Shown here in pieces: positions 13,600 to 24,085 of a stretch of 64,000 nucleotides of DNA. How positions within the stretch are numbered: position 1 is the first letter of the stretch; each line of letters starts with the position of its first letter. The position numbers were made by a program, and so were the translations under genes. The notes beneath the pieces are model-generated. The model did not search any database and was not told the origin of the DNA. It worked only from the letters and a program-made list of their open reading frames with translations. Origin of the DNA: Aphrophora alni (taxonomy: Eukaryota > Arthropoda > Insecta > Hemiptera > Aphrophoridae); NCBI GenBank assembly GCA_963513935.1, contig OY740769.1:72991712-73055711 (forward strand), given 5' to 3'.

Positions 13600-16430
13600 A
13601 TTCAGAACTGATTGGTCTACAATATTGGATACTAATATCGCATGAACATCAAATTCATGATTAGACATAAAAAATCTTGATCAAAATCATTTGGGTAAAA
13701 CTTATTTAGAAGTCGTTGTTCCAATCTGCTCAATGGATCTTAATACTGGGGTTTTCTGTACAGTTTCTAACTGACCCCGTCAACTTGCATCCTTCTGCCT
13801 TATCACACAGATTGGTGGAAAGTACCAAATTGTACAGATCGACGAAAAAATGCTTTTTCTTTTAGTCATTTTGGTTTACAACTTATCAAATAAACACAAA
13901 ATAACAAACAGCTGTTGTAAAGTTACCAGTAATAGATCAGCTGTTTACACAAATTACACGCTTTTATTCTCTTAAAGCAGAGTAGCCAACTTAAAACCAA
14001 TTTTTTTCCCTTAGAACTGTGAAATATGTATTATAAATGAGGAATATACTGTATACTATATAATCATTTATATGTAGTACATGTAATAAACAAGATATAA
14101 CGTGAGGTTAATGGGATATTTCGTGTTAATTAATAAGGCCAACACGCAAAAACTCGCTTATTCCATAATTTTTTTTTTAAAAGTCGAAAAATTAAAAATA
14201 AGGTACCAAATGATATTATATATAAAATTATAAATAAATTATGGTTGAGGTGAGCTAATGATTCGAAGAAATACAATTTTAAAAATAGATTTTGTGCGTG
14301 TTGTCTGTATGAACCTATTCGAATATCCTATAGTAAAAATGAGAGCTATTGTAAATTTTTAATGGCTGCTCAGACAGGGGTAACAGACCTCAGATTTGCG
14401 CCTTTTTCATTTGAATCTACTCATTGAAATGATAACGTTCATCATTTAAAATTTAATTTTGGGAGTCCAAAGTACGGTTAACAAAACAGCTTAAAACAAA
14501 GTAAAAATTTAATTTGATTTAAGTAGATCAGTTTACTAAATATAGAGGTAAATATATCTTTTCAAAAGTAGCTAAGTTCGGCCCTGGTTTAAAATTGTGT
14601 ATGTTAAAAAAGTTTTGAGAGCCCTTTAATTATCTTTAGTTGAATATTATCTAATAAAAGAATAACATCATTTAAAATATGATTTTCAGTAATATAGATT
14701 TCAACTTACAACTGTGGGCCGTTCAAATAAGTGAGAAAAATTGAGTTGCATGGCAAGACGTAGACTAACAAATGAACTTCTGATTGCATTTTCCTATCTT
14801 TCTTTTTTTGTCATTACAACAAAAGTAATAATAATAGAAATAAAAAACACCTATTATCAATTAGAGAACCTATCAGTGAAAACAGTGATCTTGTTATAAA
14901 CGCAACTAATTGTTAAAAATTTAATATTTATACTAAAAAACAAAATATAAATAGAGTTTTATTTGTCGTGAAAACCATCACCACCAAAATTATCTTAAAT
15001 AAATTTAATTTTTAATGTTATTTTGGAATGATTCACCCACGAGTAAAAGTGTTCCATCCTCCAGGGAACACTAGAAGCGGAGGGTTAACATTTCGTAATT
15101 AAATTTTGAACATTTATTACATAAATTATTTTCATCGAGATCTTTTCTATAGAAATGACAATTTTTACGAATTTCATCTTCATAAGAATAAAGAAAATGT
15201 CCCTACCAAAAAAAGTGGGGATTTCATACTAGTACACTATTTCGTGACACATAATTTTAAACAGTTTTTTTTTTAGTAAAATAAAAATTAATAATTTTGC
15301 AAATATGATAAATATATGAACATAATTTTTTCCTACCCATTGATAATGAGATGGTTTAGTTATAAATTCCTCGTAATTGTTTCGAGTTTATGTAAATATA
15401 TTGCATTTTTATGAACAAGTTGATAGATTTATTTTGATGTATTAGTGTAAATTAAAAAAAAAAAACAATGAATTTTCAACGTAGAATTACAAGTAAATAA
15501 ATGACAGACAAGCTTAAATAGGGATGATAGATAATAAGCGGTTATTGTAGGCTTTGCTGTTAATGTAACATCAATTACCGTGCTTTGATAGACATATAGT
15601 TCCTATCCGTAACAAAATAATTGTCCAATCAACTATTATTTATTTACACCGGCATGTTAGGTTTAGATTGAATATTTATTGTTTTACGTGCAAAGTAAAA
15701 TAAATCTATCAACGTGTTTATAAAATAATAATTTTACTCCAAATTAAAAACAGTTACAAAAAATAAACAATAAACTATTATATCCAACTGTTAGCTATTT
15801 GAAAATCTGAATTCATATCACTATTTTCATAGCTATCAATAATTTCGTGGTTGAAAAAGAGTTTTAAACCAAGCGTCAGTCATTCCTATTCTTCGAATTT
15901 CCTTTCGTGCCCTTTTGTTTAAGGAAATCTGGTTTGCTCTTATTTTGTTGAATAAAATATCTAATCGTTTCTATAAAAGAAAACGTTTAAAATGAACATT
16001 TGAGTCTTACACTTAACTATTCACCATTTTTGGACGGAGGATAGATATTGAATTTTTGAATTCACAAATGTGTTTTATATCATTTAATTATAGTTTTATA
16101 GTTCCTTTAATTATATTTTAAAGTTACCCCCTCCACCCTACTTTATGTACCTTACTAGTGGGTAGAATATTTTTCATAATATTTTTAAGCGGGACTATTT
16201 CATACTGACATTCTACATATTACAAAAATTTAACATAATTTTCAAATCAAATTTTAGACGTAAGAGACTGGTAAAACACCTGTATATACAAGGTTGCTAT
16301 ATTTATTCAAATTGTTGACAATAAATGAAGTATAACCGGTAACTAATGCATTTTAAAACTATTTTTAATTATTATTAGGACTACTAGCAAGTACTATCGC
16401 AGTCCTTCTCTATTTCATTAAAACTATATA
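13600..16430. other. non-coding AT-rich stretch
   Basis: No gene, RNA or clear repeat was recognised. Composition is strongly AT-rich, with short A and T runs (for example near 14170 and 15460). The interval separates the fold-back element from the mariner-type element. Confidence 0.55.
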
Positions 16431-17795
16431 CAGGGTGTTTCAAAAAGGACTTTACAACTTTGAAAATTCATATAAAATTATTCCAAAAATGTACAAAGCT
16501 CGTTTTAGTGTTGTTTTAAAAGGAAACACATCAAGTTTTGATTCGCGTAGTCCGCTAGTGCCTAATCGCGCCGCACAAGCGCTAGCGGCAGTTACGTTAA
16601 AGATGGCTGCCTTCACTGGACCCGAGCGTGCTAGCTGTGTGTTTTGGTGTGAAGAATCGAAGTCGGCGACAACAGTTCAGCGTAATTTTCGTACCAAGTA
16701 CGCTAAAAATCCTCCTAGTAGGCCTACAATTTATGAGTGGCATAGATGTTTTGTAGAAACAGGGTGCTCAGTGAAACATAAGAAATCCTCAGGTTGTCCA
16801 AGCACATCTGACGAAGTCATTGAGCAAGTGAGACAAAGTTTTTTCAACAGCCCTACGAAATCGACCGGCGTGCATCTCGTGAGTTGCAAGTCCCACATAC
16901 GACGGTTTGGCGTGTGTTGAGAAAACGTTTGCATTTGAAACCGTACCGATATTCGCATTTACAAGCAATTAAAAACACTGATAAGATTGAACGTAAGAAC
17001 TTCTGTGTGGATATGTTACATCGAGTGGATGATGATTAACATTTCTTGGACAACATAATCTTTTCTGACGAGTCAACTTTTCACTTAAATGGCAAGGTCC
17101 ACAAAAAACCAAGAAACCTACAAATAAATAACTGTAGGATTTGGGGCAGTGAAAATCCACATGAAACATTGCAACATGTTCGTAATAGCCCTAAAGTGAA
17201 CGTTTTTTGTGTGTTGAGCAAGAGGAAAATGTACGGCCCTTTTTTTCCAAGAGAGAACCAACAACGGGATAGTGTACCTTGATATGTTGTAACAATTGTT
17301 GATACCACAGATCGATGAGGATGACCGAGAACGAAATGTTTACTTCATGCAAGATGGCGCACCACCACACTATCTGACTGACGTCCGGGATTTTCTCAAT
17401 GACCGCTTTTCAGGTTAATGGATTGGCCGTGCTGCGCCAATTGCATTCCCCCCCGTTCCCCAGACCTGACACCGCTAGACTTTTTCTTCTGGGGTTTCAT
17501 AAAAGATGGCGTATGTACCTCCTTTGCCGGCCACTCTACCTGAACTTAGAGCAAGAATTATTTACGCTGCCGCTGAGCAAGTTACACCTGAAATGCTAGT
17601 ACGAGTCTGGGAAGAAATCGACTACCGACGGGATGTCTGCAGGATAACCAACGGAAGCCACATAGAACATCTTTAGTTTAAGGTAAAAAAACTCGAAGTG
17701 TTTTCTTTTAAAACAACACCAAAACTAGCTCTGTACCTTTTTCATTAAATTTATATGAATTTTCAAAGTTGTAAAGTTCTTTTTGAAACATCCTG
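16431..17795 (+). mobile_element. Tc1/mariner-superfamily element with ~98-bp TIRs, 1,365 bp
   Basis: The element starts CAGGGTGTTTC and ends GAAACATCCTG. It is flanked on both sides by TA (16429-16430 and 17796-17797), the target duplication expected for this superfamily. Its terminal inverted repeats run from 16431 to about 16529 and from about 17698 to 17795. The outer 46 bp differ at only two positions; inner parts differ more. One defective transposase (separate entry) fills the interior. The long TIRs and clear ends suggest a fairly recent insertion compared with the gypsy wreck to its right. Confidence 0.93.
16603..17676 (+). pseudogene. mariner/Tc1-type transposase, broken
   Basis: The likely original start is the ATG at 16603 (MAAFTGPERA); the frame is open further upstream only through the TIR. 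N-terminal helix-turn-helix region: ERASCVFWCEE, then TTVQRNFRTKYAK, then PTIYEWHRCF, as in insect transposases carrying the DUF4817-type domain. A frame change near 16855 ends the first open frame at 16920. After it come WRVLRKRLHLKPYR and an in-frame TAA at 17038. The catalytic core follows: IIFSDEST with Asp at 17067, RIWGSENPHETL, VFCVLSKRKMYGP, QDGAPPHY with Asp at 17353, and DLTPLDFFLWGF with the third Asp at 17478. Frame changes lie between these blocks. The tail (VWEEIDYRRDV and a terminal HIEHL) is present. The three catalytic Asp codons survive, but the reading frame does not. Confidence 0.92.
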
Positions 17796-17799
17796 TATT

Positions 17800-18735
17800 T
17801 TTTGTTAGTGTAAATGTTAAAGTTGTCGATAAATGTAATACCGAGCCCTTGTTTAAGTAATCATTAGCACCATTTTAAATTATTATAGATATTACGTTGC
17901 TCAACAATTTTTTTTTGCTATGCTTTTAAATGTATTGGGGAAGAATAAAATGTATGTGATTGTCCTGATCAATGAAAGTAATTTTTGAGAAGAATGTCTT
18001 TCAACATAGTTATATATTTCTATACGAAATGAAGGGGAAATAATACAAACTTGTTTCCAATATTTCGATAGTTGATGTAAAACATTCCAACTGTTACATA
18101 CTAGTGATTATGTAGTTAAAGATAAAAATAATATTAAATAAATTATTACAGGTACTAAAAATACAACTTTATTATGTATCTACTTTAATAAATAGCTATT
18201 ATATTTAGCTAAATAAAATCGCTATTTAATATTTATCTTCCTCTTTGTCTTTCTCAGATGCAATTAAATACTGTAATTATAAAAATTCTATTTCTACTTT
18301 CGTCATTGCTTTACAACGTTGCCTTCAAAATTCAATTCTGTAGGACTTTTTAAAGACTTCATTTCATTTTAGGTTATAAAATCAGTGTAGGCCTGGGCTT
18401 AGTCAAATATTTTGAAAATTTATTTTTAGATATTTTCAAATATATTTCAACTATGTAGACCCCCAGACCTGACACCATGTTACATACTAGTGAATATGTC
18501 GTTAAAGATAAATAATAATGTTAAATAAATTACAGGTGCTACAGATGTAACTTCACCTGGTTCTCTATATTTGTATATTATCTCATTTTTTAACATCTGA
18601 TCAAAAATGTACCAACATAACATTGATACATCCCCCTTACAAGCCAGATAAATATTTTGAATTCAGATTTAAAGTCTCTCAGTATATTTTGTGTGAACAC
18701 TTATTCGTCTAACTCTGGTTTTTAAGGCATTCCCA
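17800..18735. other. non-coding stretch with an internal direct repeat
   Basis: No gene was recognised. Two diverged direct copies occur at 18092-18160 and 18478-18545. Both start TGTTACATACTAGTGA and run through GTTAAAGATAAA to an ACAGGT(A/G)CTA block. The spacing (about 386 bp) and position, just beyond the integrase end of the minus-strand gypsy wreck, could suit an LTR remnant, but I see no convincing LTR termini or primer-binding site. Confidence 0.5.
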
Positions 18736-18739
18736 TTAG

Positions 18740-19313
18740 GTATCTTCTCTTGTTGTTTCTGCCCTTTGTTAGACTCCAAGTCATCTCCTCTTGTAGTTTC
18801 AGCCCTTTGTTAGACTCCAAGTTATCTTAGATTGTTGTTTCTGCCCTTTGAGAAACTCCAAGTCATCTTATCTTGTTGTTTCTGCCCTTTGTTAGACTCC
18901 AAGTCATCTCCTCTTGTAGTTTCAGCCCTTTGTTAGACTCCAAGATATCTCCTCTTGTTGTTTCTGCCCTTTGTTAGACTCCAAGATATCTCCTCTTGTT
19001 GTTTCTGCCCTTTGTTAGACCCTAAGTTATCTCCTCTTGTTATTTCTGCCCTTTGTTAGACTCCAAGTTATCTCCTCTTGTTGTTTCTGCCCTTTGTTAG
19101 ACCCTAAGTTATCTCCTCTAGTTGTTTCTGCCCTTTGTTAGACTCCAAGTTATCTCCTCTTGTTGTTTTTGCCCTTTGTTAGACCCTAAGTTATCTCCTC
19201 TTGTTGTTTCTGCCCTTTGTTAGACCCTAAGTTATCTCCTCTTGTTGTTTCTGCCCTTTGTTAGACTCCAAGTTATCTCCTCTTGTTGTTTCTGCCCTTT
19301 GTTAGACTCCAAG
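18740..19313. repeat. 41-bp minisatellite, 14 units
   Basis: Fourteen head-to-tail units of exactly 41 bp fill the interval (574 bp). Each contains GTTTCTGCCCTTTGTTAGAC and ends CTCCAAG or CCCTAAG. Units 2 and 5 share the same variant (TTGTAGTTTCAGCCC), and the CCCTAAG ending appears at units 7, 9, 11 and 12. This shows blocks of units being copied together. The unit length is not a multiple of three, so the array does not preserve one frame. It directly abuts the C-terminal end of the gypsy integrase remnant at about 19330. Confidence 0.95.
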
Positions 19314-19329
19314 TTATCTTCGATTTTTA

Positions 19330-20386
19330 CAACATTTTTATTTACATCATCATTATTTATGTCCTCAAATGTATGTCAAATCAGATTCCCAAGATTTGTT
19401 CCTCAAAATTTCTTAGTATAACATTATTGTATATTTCTAATTTTTCAAAACACTGCCATTTCTATCATAATAGTATTTTTCTTTCTTTTGTTTGACTGCC
19501 AAATATTGTGAAACATCTTGAAATAAATCAGAATTTAAAAGTTTGCTCGTTATTGCTAATTTAGTGCGCAACATCATCTGTGCAGGTAATAATAAACTCT
19601 TGATATCGCGGTATTTCTATATTCCACAAAGCCATTACAAAATTTTTTTTCTTCTCTTGTTTTCCAAAATAATAGTTTTGCTATTCTCACTGCTCTTTCC
19701 GCCATACCATTATTTTGTGGATACCTTGGACTGGACTTTTAAATATACACTCTATGTCACAGCACTTCGTAAATAAGTTAAACTTGAAGCTGTAGAAAAG
19801 ACTATTATTTGATACAATTTTTCTAGAACTCCGAACTGGCTAAAAAATGTTCTTAATTTTGAATAGACATCTACTACAAATTTAATTTTTTATTTCAGGT
19901 ATTTCTATCCATCTGGTAAAATAACCTATAACTACTAGGTAATATTTGTTTTGATATTCCATTATGTCAATACCAATCTTCTGGAATGGTCTAGTTTGTA
20001 TGGAATGAGGTAATAAAGGTTCTTTTATATTACTGCATCTAAATTTTTGACAAAAAAAATTCCCATCAAATCTTTACTCATCTGTATCCAAATTAGGCCT
20101 AAAACTCACGAGCTCTTTTTTACATTTTCTATACCTAAGTGAGATTCATGGATAAGTCCTATAATACTGTCTTTTAATAATGACTACCTCCTACAGTACT
20201 GCTTTATTTCAGGTGGAACGTCTTTGATAGATTGTGGCCAACAATAATAATATACTTACTTAATACTTTGTCGGTTATTATCTGCGACGACACGTAGGTG
20301 TTCTTCTACACAATTCATAATATTTATCGATTCTGGATCATGTGCATAATCTTCTTCCAAATATGCTCTGGATAATGTCTCTGAAA
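19330..20386 (-). pseudogene. Ty3/gypsy pol remnant: end of RNase H plus integrase
   Basis: Read on the minus strand from 20386 downward. It starts ETLSRAYLEED, the conserved end of the gypsy RNase H region. The integrase zinc-binding area follows (LIHESHLGIE with paired His, then a CQKF motif near 20040). Next comes the core: RPFQKIGIDIMEYQ with the first Asp, then YYLVVIGYF. The Asp-containing SDNG motif is mutated to SNNS, then come SPRYPQNNGMAERAV with the catalytic Glu kept (about 19695-19720) and VEYRNTAIS. The C-terminal part includes AQMMLRTKLA and KYYYDRNG. Several frame changes and stops are present. The upstream part of the same polyprotein continues at 21737, on the far side of an inserted mariner. 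No env-like frame was seen. Element class is judged from motif order. Confidence 0.88.
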
Positions 20387-20550
20387 TTTGGGAAAGTCAA
20401 AAAGTAAAGGGAAAATTTTATTTCCCTCCGAATCACATGTATGGCAGCTCTGATTGTTTTGCTATATAACGCATAACGTCTATAAGCTGTTCATTGAAAG
20501 TATTGTTTCATTTTTAGCGATTTGTGGTTGTCTTTAAAAGATTTTGTGAA

Positions 20551-21489
20551 ATGGTTACTCCTTTGTCTGATTGCACCAAGTAAGAAATGCGAGCAGTGAT
20601 ACGTTTCCTCAATTCAGAAGGTGTGAAACCAGTAAAGATTATTCGTCGAATGCAGCAGCAATATGGAGAGCGTTATTTAAGTGGAAGCAAAATCTACGAA
20701 TGGATTGATCGCTTTAAAAGTGGTAGAATTTCTCTGTGTACTGAACAACGGCCTGGTAGGCCTTCCTCTTCAAAGACTAATGACAATATTGAAGCGGTTA
20801 AACAAATGATTCTCGATAATCGACGAATTAAAGTCAATGAAATTGCAAGTGAGCTAAATGTAAGTCATGCTCAGCATATTCAATCATCCATAATTATTTA
20901 AACTTTCGAAAAGCCTGTGCTCGCTGGGTTTCACGTCAATTGACCAGCACCCACAAAGACAATGTTTGAAAATTTCTCAGAAGCATTTGGAACGTTATGA
21001 AGAAGAAAGAGACTCATTTCTTAAACGAATAATAATCGTTGATGAAACATGGGTCCATCATTTTGAACCAGAGAGTAAGCGACAAAGTTTGGTGTGGCAA
21101 AATCCTTTATATCCCACAGCAAAAAAGTTTAAAACTCAGATGTCTGCAAGAAAGGTTATGATGTCGATATTCTGGGATATGAAAGGTCCAATTTTGGTTG
21201 ACTTCAAACCTAAAGGTCAAACAACAAATAGACACCTACTGTGAGCTACTGCCTTTATTGAACTCAAAAATTAAATCAAAAAGACGTGGTAAACTTTCAA
21301 AAGGCGTAATTTTGCTTCAGGATAACGCTCGACCCCATACGATCAAAAACACAGTCCTGTGCCTTCAAAATCTTGGTTTTTAGCTGTTGGACCACCCTCC
21401 ATAACTCCGGACCAGGCTCCAAGCGATCTTCATCTTTTAGGTTCATTAAAAGAACAGTTGCGAGGGAATCATTATCGATCTGATGAATA
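20551..21489 (+). pseudogene. mariner (DD34D-type) transposase, broken
   Basis: The original start is probably the ATG at 20551 (MVTPLSDCTK). An in-frame TAA at 20581 cuts it, and the frame then reopens at 20587 with MRAVIRFLNSEGVKP. The helix-turn-helix region includes KIYEWIDRFKSG and RPGRPSSSK. A frame change near 20880 leads to NYLNFRKACARWVSRQL, and another near 20965 leads into the catalytic half. That half has IIIVDETWVHHFEP with Asp at 21041, FWDMKGPILVDF, then, after a frame change near 21240, KGVILLQDNARPH with Asp at 21321 and APSDLHLLGSLKEQL with Asp at 21425. The second and third Asp are about 34 residues apart, as expected for mariner (the DNA-binding family also fused in SETMAR). 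The remnant stops at a TAG near 21488. It cannot be functional. Confidence 0.9.
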
Positions 21490-21628
21490 GCGGTTCAAAA
21501 TTTTCTGAACACGAGATCAAAAACCATCTTCCAAGAAGTAATTAAAATGCTCGTTAAAAGATGGTCTAAGTGCATAGAAGTAGGAGGGGAATATGTTGAA
21601 AAGTAATGCTACTATTATTTATGTAAGT

Positions 21629-21631
<3 letters not shown>

Positions 21632-21698
<67 letters not shown>
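21632..21698. repeat. compound (TA)n(GA)n microsatellite
   Basis: About 21 TA units run directly into 12 GA units (21675-21698). The tract lies inside the 3' part of the mariner element, between the dead transposase and the right inverted repeat, so it grew after or with that copy. Confidence 0.97.
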
Positions 21699-21736
21699 TT
21701 TAAAAAATTTACTTTACTTACTGACTTACCCTGATA

Positions 21737-22200
21737 CATCTGGTGACCAGGAGATATCTAATTTCAAAATCACTTTTGAGTTTTTAAAGCATTTTTTGCA
21801 ACCTTTCGTAACATAGATTCTAGCGCTTTATGATCGTTTTCGACAATTATTTTTTTCCAAAAATAAATTAATGGTGTTTTTTCAATGCAACAACGGTCAA
21901 CAATTGTTTTTCTATTTGTGTAAATTTTTTGTTTCATTTAAACTGTGTGAAGGTTGAGAATTCTATAAGAGGCATCCACCTAAATCATCTTTAAAACTGT
22001 ACAATTAAATCAACATTTTCTTTTTATTAAAAATTATTAAAACAGGAGTAGTAGATATCAAGTCTTTAATTTTATTGAAAGCTGTATTGTGTTCAAATGG
22101 CCATTTAAATTCAACTATATTAGGTTTCTTAAAGGCACGAATTTGATTAAGTAATTTCGTTGATTTTCAAAATTTATATTTTTAAAATTTCAACTGTTTT
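21737..22200 (-). pseudogene. Ty3/gypsy pol remnant: RT connection and RNase H
   Basis: Read on the minus strand from about 22200 downward. It begins with a thumb/connection-like stretch (LIKFVPLRN, then VEFKWPFEH), then AFNKIKDLISTTPVL, the usual junction before RNase H. Next come KDDLGGCLL (RNase H first-Asp area), a tail of QPSHSLNETKN, then KKIIVENDHKALES and ISPGHQM at 21737-21760. The next residues expected in the family are the ADTLSRA motif, and that motif appears at 20386, immediately beyond the mariner element. The piece is broken by stops and at least two frame changes. With the integrase part it forms one minus-strand polyprotein split by the mariner. Confidence 0.85.
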
Positions 22201-22234
22201 AGTTTTATATGGTAATAATAAATTAATACTTTAA

Positions 22235-22965
22235 GGCAACGGTTATCATTTTTGTAGCACAGATAAATGTACAAACACAGTAATTGAATTTGTTATTATT
22301 GGTGTTGACTCAAAACCAATTTTAGGATTAAATGCATGTTTGAAATTAAAATTAATTAAGCGACTAAGGGAATTACAATTAAATGATACTAAACAATATG
22401 TAGTTAATAAATACAAAAAAGTATTTGAGGGATTAGATTTGATATTAGGTAAAGAACATCATATCACATTAAAATCCTGGTGTATTCTCATTATTAATCC
22501 ACCAAGAAGAGTACCATTAGCAATTCGACCCAAATTAAAAGAAACATTAGTTCAATTAGAATAGATTGTGTAATAACTAGTAAATGAAGTAACTGATTGG
22601 GTTTAAAGATAGGTAATTGTACTACAGCCTTGGGCAACTTGGGTTATGTCTAGACACAAAAGAGTTAAATATAGCTATTAAAAACATTTTATGTTACTAT
22701 CTTGTGAAGATATAGTGAGTAAATTATAAGAAAAACAAGAATTTGCAATGAGTGGCTTAAAAAATGGATTTTGGCAGATTGCATGAAGAGTCATTGTTAC
22801 AACTTATTTGGAAATTTACCTGGAGTAGAAATTTACTTTGACGTTTTAATTGTTAATGGAATATATTAAACACATGATATGAATTTGATGAGTCTACTAG
22901 AGAAAGCCAAGAAATACAACACCAAATTTAATAAGATAAGTTTCAATTTAAGGTACCTGTTTTGT
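22235..22965 (+). pseudogene. Ty3/gypsy pol remnant in opposite orientation: protease end and RT
   Basis: On the plus strand the frame from 22235 to 22564 reads IEFVIIGVDSKPILGL (end of aspartic protease region), NKYKKVFEGLDLILGKEHHI and INPPRRVPLAIRPKLKETL, the typical gypsy linker into RT. The same frame continues, with in-frame stops but no shift, through VTDWV, CEDIVSKL and SGLKNGFWQIA (about 22750-22785). After a shift come LFGNLPGVEIYFDV, where the YFDD active-site motif has its last Asp replaced by Val (about 22823-22843), and LLEKAKKYNTKFN. It therefore ends just where the minus-strand remnant at 22200 begins in protein order. Together they look like one element with an internal inversion, though two separately truncated copies cannot be ruled out. 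Confidence 0.88.
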
Positions 22966-23110
22966 CATTACAGTTATAGTTTTGTTATTGTAGCTCATGT
23001 ATCACTGAGGATGGCGACTTTGTCGCTGAAATGCGTTGATTAAATAAACGTAATTTTTATGAGATCTTGTGTTCTAATTTTTTTTTTCATCTAATATTAT
23101 CTCACAAGTC
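22966..23110 (+). repeat. single arm of the fold-back repeat seen at 32061-32290
   Basis: The stretch from CAGTTATAGTTTTGTTATTG through AGGATGGCGACTTTGTCG to ATATTATCTCACAAGTC matches the reverse complement of 32061-32198 along its length, with scattered changes and a longer T run. It starts directly after the RT remnant, so it may mark the breakpoint of the gypsy rearrangement. Confidence 0.85.
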
Positions 23111-23427
23111 AAGCTCAGTATTTATTTTTAAAGTTTTAGCTAACCGATATTGAGAAATAGAAATATTGTTTTTGATTTTATGGCAGCTACCTCCAAATTT
23201 CGAATTTAGGATATATATGTTAGAAATTAGGAGATCTTAATAAACATTTTACTTTTTCTGTATATATCTTCGAATTAGGATATCCATTAAAACCCTCAAT
23301 TTGCATTAGGTAGGCCTAACCATAGTTGTTACGTCTTTGATTAGCGACAAAGCGTTAGTAATATTTGGAATATACAACACATTCGGTTATTTTGGTATAT
23401 GTAAATAGTGTTCATATATCCATTTTT

Positions 23428-24085
23428 AAAATTTTGTTTGTTCGTTGATTGATCAAAATGTAGAGGCGTATGCCAAACCTACAAATTTTGTTAGTTAGTT
23501 GATTGATCAAAATGTAGAGGCGTATGCCAAACCTACAAATTTGGTTTGTTTGTTGATTGATCAAAATGTAGAGGCGTATGCCAAACCTACAAATTTTGTT
23601 TGTTAGTTGATTGATCAAAATGTAGAGGCGTATGCCAAACCTACAAATTTTGTTTGTTAGTTGATTGATCAAAATGTAGAGGCGTATGCCAAACCTACAA
23701 ATTTTGTTTGTTTGTTGATTGATCAAAATGTAGAGGCGTATGCCAAACCTACACATTTAATTTGTTTGTTGATTGATCAAAATGTAGAGGCATATGCCAA
23801 ACCTACAAATTTTGTTTGTTAGTTGATTGATCAAAATGTAGAGGCGTATGCCAAACCTACACATTTAGTTTGTTTGTTGATTGATCAAAATGTAGAGGCG
23901 TATGCCAAACCTACACATTTAATTTGTTTGTTGATTGATCAAAATGTAGAGGCATATGCCAAACCTACAAATTTTGTTTGTTAGTTGATTGATCAAAATG
24001 TAGAGGCGTATGCCAAACCTACACATTTAGTTTGTTTGTTGATTGATCAAAATGTAGAGGCGTATGCCAAACCTACAAATTTTGT
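23428..24085. repeat. 54-bp satellite, 12 units, with a 162-bp higher-order duplication
   Basis: Twelve tandem units of 54 bp, each with GATTGATCAAAATGTAGAGG and ATGCCAAACCTAC. Units 7-9 and 10-12 are the same three variants in the same order (ACACATTTAATTTG with CATATGCC, then the TTTGTTAG form, then ACATTTAGTTTG). The second triplet starts exactly 162 bp after the first (23751 and 23913), so three units were duplicated together. Since 54 is divisible by three, the minus strand keeps an open frame of about 114 codons (23412-23756) with an 18-residue period (CRFGIRLYILINQ). This is most likely an accident of unit length, not a protein. The unit contains the palindrome TTGATCAA. Confidence 0.95.

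Larger units (their letters stand above)
20387..21734 (+). mobile_element. mariner element inserted in the gypsy remnant
   Basis: Ends are TTTGGGAAAGTCAAAAAGTAAAG on the left (20387) and its imperfect inverted copy on the right (ending CCCTGA at 21734, then TA). The shared core is GGG(A/T)AAGTCA..AAGTAAAG, and about 24 of the innermost 30 compared positions match. The right flank is TA; the left flank is not an exact TA, so one target copy has mutated or the left end is a few bases off. Total length is about 1.35 kb, normal for mariner, even though a dinucleotide expansion has been gained near the right end. The gypsy reading frame resumes on either side, which independently fixes the insertion point. 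Confidence 0.85.

Noticed and set aside
23412..23756. 114-codon minus-strand frame of 18-residue repeats
   Set aside because: It is produced by a 54-bp satellite whose length is a multiple of three. The frame ends when a unit variant brings a stop; no start context or neighbouring gene supports translation.
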